A stretch of 64,000 bases of DNA. It comes from JACJXW01 sp964418125. GTDB taxonomy: Bacteria > Bacteroidota > Bacteroidia > Chitinophagales > Saprospiraceae. The position numbers and the translations under genes are program-made. How positions within the stretch are numbered: the first letter of the stretch is position 1; every line of letters starts with the position of its first letter. Shown piece by piece: positions 8,861 through 16,195 of the stretch. Location: NCBI GenBank assembly GCA_964418125.1, contig CAYQKY010000011.1:32064-96063 (forward strand), in the 5' to 3' direction. The notes under the pieces are model-generated. The model did no database searches. It was not told where the DNA came from and saw only the letters and a list, made by a program, of their open reading frames with translations.

Positions 8861-9088
8861 AAGTTTTCAGACTTTTCTTATACACCTGGGCGCCCGTCTT
8901 GGTTCAAAGATTTTACCAACATCTCTAATTAGTCTGAGTATAAATAAGGAAAAAAATGCCTTTCTCCTGGTAACAATGGGACGGAACACTTCGTACCCAA
9001 TGAACGCTTTTCCTTTTCAGGAACAATGCTTTGCCATAACAAATTGGCCAATGGAACAAAGGTATTGGCCAGAGAACTACAATGCTGA

Positions 9089-9493
9089 ATGATGAGTAAA
9101 CGGATACTTCCCTGGCTCCTTTGCACGGGGTTGGTTTTCGGGTTTTTTTTTCCGGCCTGCGTAAGCGACCAACTGCCGGAGCCCATGCTGCCGGAGTCTT
9201 GCATGGATTCTATTCCTACCTACGAGGGGTCCATAAAGGCGATCATCGATAATTCCTGCGCCTATAGCGGTTGCCACCTCGACGGATCGGCTCCGGGCGT
9301 GTATACTACTTATAGCGGGCTGGAAAGTGTGGTGGAATCGGGGATTTTCAGGGAAAAAGTGGTCAACCTGCGCGATGACCCCTATCTGGGAATGCCCCCG
9401 GACCTTGTACCGGAAGGGCGCCCCCGGGACCTTACCCAGCAGGAACTGGAGCTCATACAGTGCTGGCTGGAAAACGATCATCCGGAAAAATAA
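9089..9493 (+). CDS. Small lipoprotein with an atypical c-type haem motif
   Basis: 134 residues. It has an N-terminal signal with a lipobox-like PAC (Cys24). The core holds NSCAYSGCHLDGSAPG, a CX4CH site, one residue longer than the usual CX2CH, followed by a Met in LGMPPD (possible sixth haem ligand) and a terminal ELIQCWLEN helix. This pattern recurs in small Bacteroidota cytochrome-c-like lipoproteins; haem attachment here is likely but not proven. It starts a tight cluster: the DUF5777 barrel follows after 30 nt, then a dihaem cytochrome, suggesting a periplasmic or outer-membrane redox module. The ORF begins with two Met codons; the first is used. Confidence 0.7.
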   Translation: MMSKRILPWLLCTGLVFGFFFPACVSDQLPEPMLPESCMDSIPTYEGSIKAIIDNSCAYSGCHLDGSAPGVYTTYSGLESVVESGIFREKVVNLRDDPYLGMPPDLVPEGRPRDLTQQELELIQCWLENDHPEK

Positions 9494-9523
9494 AGCTGTT
9501 CGCCCCTTCAAAAAACACCTTTC

Positions 9524-10408
9524 ATGAAAAGACTAATACTTTACTTTGCGGCTCTGGCCTTTTGTCACAATATCGGGGCCCAGGATGCTGTATATCAGAC
9601 TTTCAAAGACTCCAGGGTCGTCAATGTTCAGAGCGTGGAGACCTTGCCCAAACGGCGGCTCGACGTCCGCATCGGGCATCGCTTCGGCGATGTGCTGGGC
9701 GATAACGGCGGCTGGCCTACCTTTTACGGGCTGGAGAATGCTACGGACGTCATGATCGGGGCGGAATACGGTTTTTCCGATAATTTCACCGCCGGTTTGT
9801 ACCGTACCAAGGGTGCTGGGGCCATACCTCAGGGGCAGGCGGGGCTCCGCCAGTTGATAAACGGCGTTTTCAAATACCGCCTGTTGAGGCAGAAGGAGGT
9901 AAAGGGAAGCCCCTTTACCATCACTCTCCTGGGCGTCAGCTCCATGTCTACATCGCAGCGCATCGAAGGCAACCCGGATGTGCTGCGCAGCTTTCCGAAT
10001 TTTTCCCACCGCATGGCTTTTACGGGGCAGTTGCTCATCGCCCGGAAATTTTCCGACGGGTTTTCATTGCAGGTTGTGCCGGGCTATACCCACCGCAACC
10101 TCGTTCCCTTTGAGGATGAGAACGGCCTGTTCAGCCTGGGCGCCGCTGCCCGCTTACAGTTGAGCCGGGTTTTCGGCCTCATCGCCGATGTCACGGTTCC
10201 CTTTTCTGAGCGCCGGACTACCGACAACGGCTTCTACCCGGCAATAGGCCTGGGGCTGGAGATCGATACCGGGGGGCACCTCTTCCAGGTGAATTTTACC
10301 AATGCTACCGGGATAATGGAAACCGATTACATCCCCTACACCACCAGCAACTGGCTGGAGGGCGAGTTCCGCCTCGGGTTTACGATCTCCCGCGTGTTTA
10401 ATTTGTGA
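9524..10408 (+). CDS. DUF5777 family outer-membrane beta-barrel protein
   Basis: 294 residues with a signal peptide (about 1-19, ending IGAQ) and then alternating amphipathic strands with aromatic girdles up to the C-terminal strand (GEFRLGFTISRVFNL), typical of an outer-membrane barrel. The N-terminal block (DSRVVNVQSVETLPKRRLDV) and IGHRFGD match my memory of DUF5777, a Bacteroidota family of unknown function. It lies between two haem-motif proteins in the same direction. An electron-conduit or haem-export role is therefore possible but is inference from neighbours only. Confidence 0.75.
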   Translation: MKRLILYFAALAFCHNIGAQDAVYQTFKDSRVVNVQSVETLPKRRLDVRIGHRFGDVLGDNGGWPTFYGLENATDVMIGAEYGFSDNFTAGLYRTKGAGAIPQGQAGLRQLINGVFKYRLLRQKEVKGSPFTITLLGVSSMSTSQRIEGNPDVLRSFPNFSHRMAFTGQLLIARKFSDGFSLQVVPGYTHRNLVPFEDENGLFSLGAAARLQLSRVFGLIADVTVPFSERRTTDNGFYPAIGLGLEIDTGGHLFQVNFTNATGIMETDYIPYTTSNWLEGEFRLGFTISRVFNL

Positions 10409-10428
10409 AGATTGGGATCATGACGTCC

Positions 10429-10562
10429 TTTTTTGCCACGAACCTGCCTGCCAAGCTGGCGTTTGCCAGGTAGGCAGGGACACCAAAACCCGAAGAATCA
10501 CAAAGGGTTTTCCATACTCCTTCGTATGTACTTAGTGTCTTGGAGCCCTTATGGCGAAATAA
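10429..10562. repeat. Decayed inverted repeat with a nested hairpin
   Basis: The outer ends (CTTTTTTGCCA on the left, TGGCGAAATAA on the right) are imperfectly inverted. The interior left half holds CACCAAAACCCGAAGAATC and the right half has partly complementary CTTCGTATGTACTTAGTGTC. A second palindrome, CCTGCCTGCC...GGTAGGCAGG (about 10443-10478), sits inside the left half. This looks like one palindromic repeat inserted into another. An open frame from 10433 into the next gene crosses it but is not protein-like. Confidence 0.5.
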
Positions 10563-10588
10563 GCTCCTTAGAAAAATGGCCAACTAAC

Positions 10589-11611
10589 ATGAAAAAAGCA
10601 ATTATACTTACGGCGCTGATATTTGCGGCCGCCCTTCTGATAAGCCTGCGGCCGCCGCTCTACCTGGCGGATGCAGACAAGCCGGTGGCGGAAGTCCTGG
10701 AAATGCTGGGCGACGAACCGGTAAAGCACAAAGTAGACACTACCGTGGAAGGGGTGTCTGTGGAAGCCGGGCGGGCGTTGGTGCTCACCGGCTTTGCCGA
10801 CAGGCCCGGCGGCGGGCGCACCGGCAAACAGAGCAAGCACTTTGTCTGCACGAGCTGCCACAATGTGCAACGGGACGAACCGGACTTGTCGGCCGCCGAT
10901 CCGCAGGCGCGCCTGGAATACGCCCGGGAGATGGGACTGCCTTACCTTCCTGGCACTGCCCTGTACGGGATCGTCAACCGCACCAGCTTTTACAACGGAG
11001 ATTACGAGAAGAAGTACGGCAGCCTGGTGGCCAAAGCCAGGAACGGCCTGCGCGAGGCCATTCAGCTGTGCGCGGTGGAATGTTCTCAGGGGCGGGCGCT
11101 GGAGCCCTGGGAAATGGAATCCGTCCTGGCCTACCTCTGGACGATCAGCCTGAAAATGAAGGACCTGGGACTGAGTGCGGAGGAGTACAAGAAGGTCAAT
11201 ACGGCCCTGGCTGAAGGCAGGGGAAAAGCGGCCGCCATCGAGCTGGTCAAATCCAGCTACCTGCAGGGGGCGCCGGCTACTTTCACCGAGCCGCCCAAAG
11301 ACCGCCGTGAAGGCTACGAAAACATCGAAGGCGACCCTGCCAACGGGAAGCTGGTTTACGAATCTAGCTGCCTCCACTGCCACGAAAAAGAACGCTATTC
11401 CTTCTTCAAACTGGACCATGCCAAAAGCACTTTCCAGTACCTGAAAAAGCACTTTCCCCGCTATACCCGTTATTCCGTCTATCAGGTGGCCCGCTACGGC
11501 ACTTCGCCCATTCCGGGCAAGCAGGCCTACATGCCCAATTATACCCTGGAAAAGATGAACCACCAGCAGTTGGAGGACCTGCGGGCGTATGTGGAACAGA
11601 TGGCGGAGTGA
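10589..11611 (+). CDS. Dihaem c-type cytochrome, secreted
   Basis: 340 residues from the ATG at 10589, which gives a clean signal anchor (KKAIILTALIFAAALLIS); the longer frame from 10433 runs through a repeat. Two CX2CH sites are present: CTSCH (residues 87-91) and CLHCH (261-265), each in a cytochrome-c-like domain joined by a helical linker. The first domain also has two further Cys (CAVECSQGR near 161-165). It would carry electrons in the periplasm. The partner enzyme is not evident; it follows the haem-motif lipoprotein and DUF5777 barrel and may act with them. Confidence 0.78.
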   Translation: MKKAIILTALIFAAALLISLRPPLYLADADKPVAEVLEMLGDEPVKHKVDTTVEGVSVEAGRALVLTGFADRPGGGRTGKQSKHFVCTSCHNVQRDEPDLSAADPQARLEYAREMGLPYLPGTALYGIVNRTSFYNGDYEKKYGSLVAKARNGLREAIQLCAVECSQGRALEPWEMESVLAYLWTISLKMKDLGLSAEEYKKVNTALAEGRGKAAAIELVKSSYLQGAPATFTEPPKDRREGYENIEGDPANGKLVYESSCLHCHEKERYSFFKLDHAKSTFQYLKKHFPRYTRYSVYQVARYGTSPIPGKQAYMPNYTLEKMNHQQLEDLRAYVEQMAE

Positions 11612-11969
11612 TTGTTATATGTTTAAATGGTTTCTATTGTTGCTACGCCTTCGATGTTGGTGGGGTTGGCCAGGGTATATATTAATTTTCAAAGTGGCCA
11701 TTTCAAACAACCTGGCCCGGCAGATTTTTCTGAGCTGCAAATACACCAATCCAAACGGATCAAACTCCGGATCCCAGCCGGGTAAAAACCCCAAATCCCG
11801 AATAACGAATAACGAATAACGAATCCCGAATCCCGAATCCCGAATAACGAATAACGAATCCCGAATAACAAACCCAGAACCCCCACCGGCCCGCCATCTT
11901 CCCCACCCCACATAACGGCAAACACCGTTACCAACTTTTTCCTTATCTTCGGCAAAAAGAATACCCAAG
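11612..11969. other. Non-coding stretch with a heptamer repeat
   Basis: 358 nt without a supportable gene. The only notable structure is the heptamer array at 11793-11869. The sequence after it is pyrimidine-rich (cccaccggcccgcc type) up to the next gene. Confidence 0.7.
11793..11869. repeat. 7-bp tandem repeat, two alternating unit types
   Basis: After a diverged AAATCCC unit come ten contiguous heptamers of only two kinds, GAATAAC (A) and GAATCCC (C), in the order A A A C C C A A C A (11800-11869). Units differ only at positions 5 and 6. The mixed order indicates unit-level duplication or conversion rather than simple slippage of one unit. Confidence 0.95.
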
Positions 11970-12443
11970 ATGAAAACTGTCCTCGCCGCCGCTCTCGCCG
12001 CCGTACTGTTTTTACCACCGCTCCATGCCCAGAAAGGCCTTGCCGGCCTGTGGGAAGGAATCATTACCGAAGGAGGGATACACACCACAAAAGGCCACCG
12101 CTTCCAGCTGTACCTGGAGGTGAACGAAAAATACATCAAGGGCCGGTCTTATATCTATATCGGGAAGGACAGCATCGTGCAGATGGAGCTGCGCGGCCAG
12201 CTGTATCAAGACAATTCCGTTTACCTGGAAGAAGTGAACCCCGAATGGACGGCGGAAGAGGAGGCGGCCATCGAAGAAGGCGCTTCCCCCGATCAATTTT
12301 CCCGCAAGTACCAGTTCATCTACAAGCGCAGCCTCTGGGACCCCAGCCTGGAAGGGTACTGGCAGGAGGTAACGCCCATGCCGTTCAATTTTAAGCGGGA
12401 GCGGGGAAGGATCTTTCTGGAGAAGAAGAGAACGAAGGCCTGA
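11970..12443 (+). CDS. Hypothetical secreted protein
   Basis: 157 residues with a clear signal peptide (about 1-20, MKTVLAAALAAVLFLPPLHA). The mature part starts GLAGLWEGIITEGG and continues with alternating strands (HRFQLYLEVNEKYIKGRSYIYIG), suggesting a small beta-barrel of lipocalin or avidin-like type, then an acidic segment (WTAEEEAAIEEGASPD) and a basic C-terminus. I do not recognise the family. It ends 6 nt from the convergent glycosyltransferase gene. A periplasmic or surface location follows from the signal; function unknown. Confidence 0.75.
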   Translation: MKTVLAAALAAVLFLPPLHAQKGLAGLWEGIITEGGIHTTKGHRFQLYLEVNEKYIKGRSYIYIGKDSIVQMELRGQLYQDNSVYLEEVNPEWTAEEEAAIEEGASPDQFSRKYQFIYKRSLWDPSLEGYWQEVTPMPFNFKRERGRIFLEKKRTKA

Positions 12444-12448
12444 CAATT

Positions 12449-13045
12449 TCATTTCAATTCCCATCCATACCGCTCCCAATCCTCCGCACGGTCAATATCC
12501 GAAAGCTCCGGCGCCAGGGCGTAGCTTTTGCCCATCCCTTCAATGATGGCCACCGTCTCCGCAAAAACAGTAGGCGTGCTCCACTCGATACCCTGGAAAA
12601 GGGTAGGAGTGGGTTCTTTCATCCCCAGCAGGTAATACCCACCGTCCTTTGCCGGGCCGATCACGAAATCGTGGGTTTGCAACTGCCGGAAGGCATCTTC
12701 GATGATCCGGGTGGTAAGCCGGGCAATGTCGCTGCCGACGATCAGGGCGGAACGCGCCTGCCGCAGGGCCACTTCGAAGGTGTGGTGCATCCGTCCGCCC
12801 AGCCCTTCTCCTTCCTGACGGTACTTATGGAATTCGGGCTCGGGCCACTCGTCATCCCGGTTGATGAAATCGGCGTAGAACAGCAAACGCAGGGCGTCAA
12901 CGCCAAGAGCCTGCCGGCGCGTGTGCTCCAGCAGGCTCTTGTAGATGCGCAGGGCTTTTTCCTCCCCCACGCCTTTGGCCAGGCGGGTCTTAACCTTGCC
13001 CTTCTCCGGGTTGCGGATGAAAATGATCAGCGCTTTGTCTTCGAT
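12449..13045 (-). CDS. TIGR04282-type glycosyltransferase (DUF2064), no canonical start codon
   Basis: A GT-A-like nucleotide-sugar transferase of the family named for arsenosugar biosynthesis. The conserved N-terminus (IIFIRNPEKGKVKTRLAKGVG) lies upstream of the first usual start codon, a GTG at 12970. Reading back in frame reaches a TAA at 13049-13051 without meeting ATG, GTG or TTG. The best start is ATC at 13043-13045, one base from ATG, which gives 198 residues, the usual family length. Further motifs are GGRMHHTFEVAL, LIVGSDIARLT and GPAKDGGYYLLGM. The neighbours are not arsenic genes, so the acceptor is unknown. The start codon may be truly atypical, mutated, or a base error. Confidence 0.75.
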   Translation of the reverse strand: MEDKALIIFIRNPEKGKVKTRLAKGVGEEKALRIYKSLLEHTRRQALGVDALRLLFYADFINRDDEWPEPEFHKYRQEGEGLGGRMHHTFEVALRQARSALIVGSDIARLTTRIIEDAFRQLQTHDFVIGPAKDGGYYLLGMKEPTPTLFQGIEWSTPTVFAETVAIIEGMGKSYALAPELSDIDRAEDWERYGWELK

Positions 13046-13096
13046 GGCTTAGTACAATTTTTCTGATGATAACGGTGGGCAGGATTTATAATCCGC

Positions 13097-13165
13097 GATT
13101 TTTGATTTGCGCGCGCCTGTGGCGGAGCCCACCGCGGACACATCAAACATCGCAAATCAAAAATC
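13097..13165. repeat. Inverted heptamer repeat between two minus-strand genes
   Basis: A perfect 15-bp inverted repeat: GATTTTTGATTTGCG at 13097-13111 and its complement at 13151-13165, with a 39-nt GC-rich loop. Both arms are built of heptamers of the AAATC type, and the right side continues as GCAAATC, AAAAATC, CCAAATC up to 13172. It lies just past the adaptor gene stop and may act as its terminator. Confidence 0.75.
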
Positions 13166-13172
13166 CCAAATC

Positions 13173-14564
13173 CTAATCCGTCTTATACAACTCCTCCTCC
13201 TTGACCACCTGCACTTCATCTCCCTGCTCCAGCTTGCGGGCGATGGCGGCGTAAGGAGCTACAATCACCTCATCGCCTTCCTCCAACCCGGAGAGGACCT
13301 GGATGTAGGTGTCGTCCTGTATGCCGGTTTTGACTTCGGCCATGCGGACGGTGTCGGCGCTGACCACAAAGACAACCTCAATGAGGTCTTTTTCCAGGCC
13401 TTCTTCCTCTTCTTTGTCTGACACCTGCCGGGCTCTGGCCTCTTTCTTTTCCCCATCCTTCTCCCGGGTGGTCACCGCCTGAATGGCTACGGACAGGGCG
13501 CCGGTGGCTTTTTCCGTTTTAATGTCGACTGAAGCGGACATGCCGGGGCGGAAGGGATACGGCTTCTGGGGGGTTATCAGGTCCTCATAAGAACCCGGGT
13601 CGATATTGATCCGCACTTCGAAATTGGTTACCTGGTCGCTGGTCAGGCTGGCGGTGGCGCCGGTGGTGGTGGAAGAATGGGCGATCTGCGTTACCTTGCC
13701 TTTGAAAATGCGGTCCAGGTAAGCGTCGACCTCGATTTCCACTTCATCGCCGAAGGTGACGCGGGGGATGTCGTTCTCGCTGACTTCCACCCGTACTTCC
13801 ATGGCGTTGAGGTTGGCGATGCGCATCATTTCCGTACCCGCCATCTGAATGGTACCGACCACGCGTTCTCCCTCTTCTACGTTGAGTTGGGAGACGATGC
13901 CGCTCATCGGGGCGAAGATGTCGGTGCGGCGCAGGCTGGTGCGCAGCTCTTTCAGGGTGGCCTCTGAACTTTCCACCTGGAATTTGGCGGCGCGGGCGCT
14001 TTCCTCTGCTGCTTTAATATTGGCTTCGGCGGCCGCCAGGTTGGCCTCCAGTGCCCGCAGGTTGGAAAGCGACTGCTGGAAGTCCGCCTCGGAAATGACA
14101 CCCTCCTTGTTGAGCTTTACATTGCGCTCGTGGATCTCCCGGGCGTTGACCAGCTGGGCCTCTATCTGGTTTTGCTGGGCCTTGAACTGTTCGATCTGGG
14201 AGCGGGCGTTGGCCATTTGCGCTTTAGCCGTATTGACGCCGGCCACGCCCCGCTCTACCTGCGACTGGTAGGCGTCGGGGTCTATGCGGGCCAGGAGCTG
14301 GCCGCTGATGACCGAGTCTCCCTCCTCGACCAGCAATTCGACGATCTCTCCGGAGACGTCTGAGCTGATCTTGACCTCCGTTTGGGGGAATACTTTGCCA
14401 CTGGCAGACACCTTCTCAATGATGGTGCGCTTTTCCGCCTTTTCTACGGCGACCTTCTCACCTTTGGGTTTGTTCTGGTTCCGCCAGATCAGGAATGCCA
14501 CCAGCGCAACGATGATGGCGAGCAGAACGAAGATGAGGGTGTTGTTGCGTTTCGATTTTGCCAT
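13173..14564 (-). CDS. HlyD/MacA-like efflux adaptor protein
   Basis: 463 residues. One TM anchor (about 9-27) is followed by a lipoyl half (VEEGDSVISGQLLARIDPD near 80), a long helical hairpin (about 105-215, EIHERNVKLNKEGVISEADF), the second lipoyl half (IFAPMSGIVSQLNVEEGE) and beta-barrel domains. A charged insert (KDGEKKEARARQVSDKEEEE) sits near the C-terminus. The ATG at 14562-14564 is preferred over one at 14618 because the extra 18 codons run through a hairpin. TM-anchored adaptors of this kind usually serve ABC exporters such as MacB, but no permease gene is next to it. It is the second gene after tolC on the minus strand. Confidence 0.87.
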   Translation of the reverse strand: MAKSKRNNTLIFVLLAIIVALVAFLIWRNQNKPKGEKVAVEKAEKRTIIEKVSASGKVFPQTEVKISSDVSGEIVELLVEEGDSVISGQLLARIDPDAYQSQVERGVAGVNTAKAQMANARSQIEQFKAQQNQIEAQLVNAREIHERNVKLNKEGVISEADFQQSLSNLRALEANLAAAEANIKAAEESARAAKFQVESSEATLKELRTSLRRTDIFAPMSGIVSQLNVEEGERVVGTIQMAGTEMMRIANLNAMEVRVEVSENDIPRVTFGDEVEIEVDAYLDRIFKGKVTQIAHSSTTTGATASLTSDQVTNFEVRINIDPGSYEDLITPQKPYPFRPGMSASVDIKTEKATGALSVAIQAVTTREKDGEKKEARARQVSDKEEEEGLEKDLIEVVFVVSADTVRMAEVKTGIQDDTYIQVLSGLEEGDEVIVAPYAAIARKLEQGDEVQVVKEEELYKTD

Positions 14565-14589
14565 TGCTTTGAGAGCTTTTCTGAGTTTA

Positions 14590-14620
14590 CCGTGAAGTGA
14601 AGCGAGCTTCCACTTCACGG
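14590..14620. repeat. Intercistronic hairpin between tolC-like and adaptor genes
   Basis: An imperfect 31-nt palindrome: CCGTGAAGTG pairs with CACTTCACGG and the inner GAAGC pairs with GCTTC, with one bulged base. There is no U tract on the gene strand, so it is more likely an mRNA processing or stability element than a terminator. Confidence 0.6.
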
Positions 14621-14631
14621 GGAGTTTTTCG

Positions 14632-16065
14632 TTATTCTAATGTGATCGGCCGGCCCAGGTAGAAATCTACGGTTTTCAGGTTGAAAATGAACTGATATTT
14701 TGACCGGATGAGGTCTACCTGAGCGCGGTCCAGGTTATTGCGTGCTGTGGTATACTCGAGGGAATTGATGGCGCCCAGTTGGAAGCGCTTCTCGGCATTG
14801 TCGAAGGCGGCCTGGGCAGCGTCGACGGATTTTTGGGCGGCGATGTAGCTTTCGCGGGCGGCGCGGGCGTCGGCGATGGATCGTTGCACATCCGTTTTCA
14901 GTTGCTGCCGCTGCTGCCGGTTGATGACTTCCGTGTTGAGGGCGTTGAGGCGGGCGCGCTCCATCTGAATGCGGTTCGTATGGTTGTTGTAGAGGGGTAT
15001 CCTGAGGCTGGCGCCTACGGTCTGTCCGAAGTTCTGGTTGATCTGGTCTGAGTAGGAAACCTGTTCGAAATCAACCGGAGCCTGGTTCTCGAATTCGATC
15101 TCAACCGGCATGTCGTCAATAAATACCGTTTGCTTGGTCCGTACCGTGCCGAATATCGGTTCCTGAAAAGCGCTGGAATAGTTGGTGTTCATACTGGCAA
15201 AGATGCTCAGGACCGGCAGCATGCCGGCGCGGGCAATGTCTTCCGAAAGCTGGGCGCTTTCCAGGCGGATGTCGGCGGCGCGGATCTGGGGTTGCGTCTG
15301 CAGGGCGGCGGTATATACTTCATCGAGGCGGTAAACGCGGGGGTCGGCGCCGGCCGGAACATCGATGGTTCCCGGGCGTACGATCCGGATGTCTTCATTG
15401 GGGTCGACCTCCATCAGCTGTTTGAGGTTGAGGTAGCCGATGGCCACCTGGTTCTGGGCATCGACGATGGCCTGTTCATCCAAGGCGATCTGGGCCAGAA
15501 AATCCAGCCGGTCATTGGGCGGCAGGGAGCCGGCCTGGATGAGCTTATCGGTTTGCTGGAGTTGTTCTTGGGAGAGTTCCAGGCGCTTTTGGGCATTGGC
15601 CAGTTGTTCTTCGGCCAGCAGGATACTCAGGTAGGCCGAAGCGATGTTCAGGGAAATGTCGTTGGAGGTGGCCTGGGCCTCCAGGCGGGCGGCTTCCAGG
15701 TCCAGCTTGCTCTGCTTTATGGAGTTGTTGATCTGGTTGCCGCCATAGACCGTCATGCCGGCATCGATGCCAAAGCTGTTGAAACCGATGCGTTCGTTGT
15801 TGAACGTGTTGGTTGTCGGGTCGATGGTGCGGCCAAACTGATAACCGACGCTGGTGCGGGCATTGAGGTTGGGCAGGCGGCTGAACTGGTTGAGCTTTTC
15901 CAACAGCTGGGCGTCCTGAATGTTGTACTGGGCCTGTTTGGTGCTCAGGTTGTTTTGCTGTGCATATTTAATGCATTCTTCCAGAGACCAGGTGTTTTGC
16001 GCAATAACAGCCTGCGCAGCGATCAGCAGCAGGCCGGATAACAGCAGGGTAATTCTGTTTAACAT
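14632..16065 (-). CDS. TolC family outer-membrane efflux protein
   Basis: 477 residues. A signal peptide (about 1-22, ending AVIAQ) is followed by the family opening WSLEECIKYAQQNNLSTKQA and two OEP repeats (about 30-225 and 260-465). It differs clearly in sequence from the TolC homologue at 880-2292, so it is not a recent duplicate. It is probably cotranscribed with the adaptor gene 67 nt downstream, together forming two of the three parts of an exporter. The inner-membrane component is not in the window. Confidence 0.9.
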   Translation of the reverse strand: MLNRITLLLSGLLLIAAQAVIAQNTWSLEECIKYAQQNNLSTKQAQYNIQDAQLLEKLNQFSRLPNLNARTSVGYQFGRTIDPTTNTFNNERIGFNSFGIDAGMTVYGGNQINNSIKQSKLDLEAARLEAQATSNDISLNIASAYLSILLAEEQLANAQKRLELSQEQLQQTDKLIQAGSLPPNDRLDFLAQIALDEQAIVDAQNQVAIGYLNLKQLMEVDPNEDIRIVRPGTIDVPAGADPRVYRLDEVYTAALQTQPQIRAADIRLESAQLSEDIARAGMLPVLSIFASMNTNYSSAFQEPIFGTVRTKQTVFIDDMPVEIEFENQAPVDFEQVSYSDQINQNFGQTVGASLRIPLYNNHTNRIQMERARLNALNTEVINRQQRQQLKTDVQRSIADARAARESYIAAQKSVDAAQAAFDNAEKRFQLGAINSLEYTTARNNLDRAQVDLIRSKYQFIFNLKTVDFYLGRPITLE

Positions 16066-16195
16066 AACCGATCTTTTTTTTGTACCTGCAATAGTAGTAA
16101 AAGGCAGCCTTTTCCCGGAAATTTTTATATCAAGAGGGAATTCTATCGGATGAATGGCGTGTTTCGTTGTCTGTTGTCCCGAATCCAGAACACCC

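Noticed and set aside
10433..10588. N-terminal extension of the dihaem cytochrome
   Set aside because: It translates a palindromic repeat; the start at 10589 gives a proper signal sequence.
15130..16041. 303-codon open frame on the plus strand
   Set aside because: Antisense to the TolC homologue at 14632-16065, which has a signal peptide and clear family motifs.
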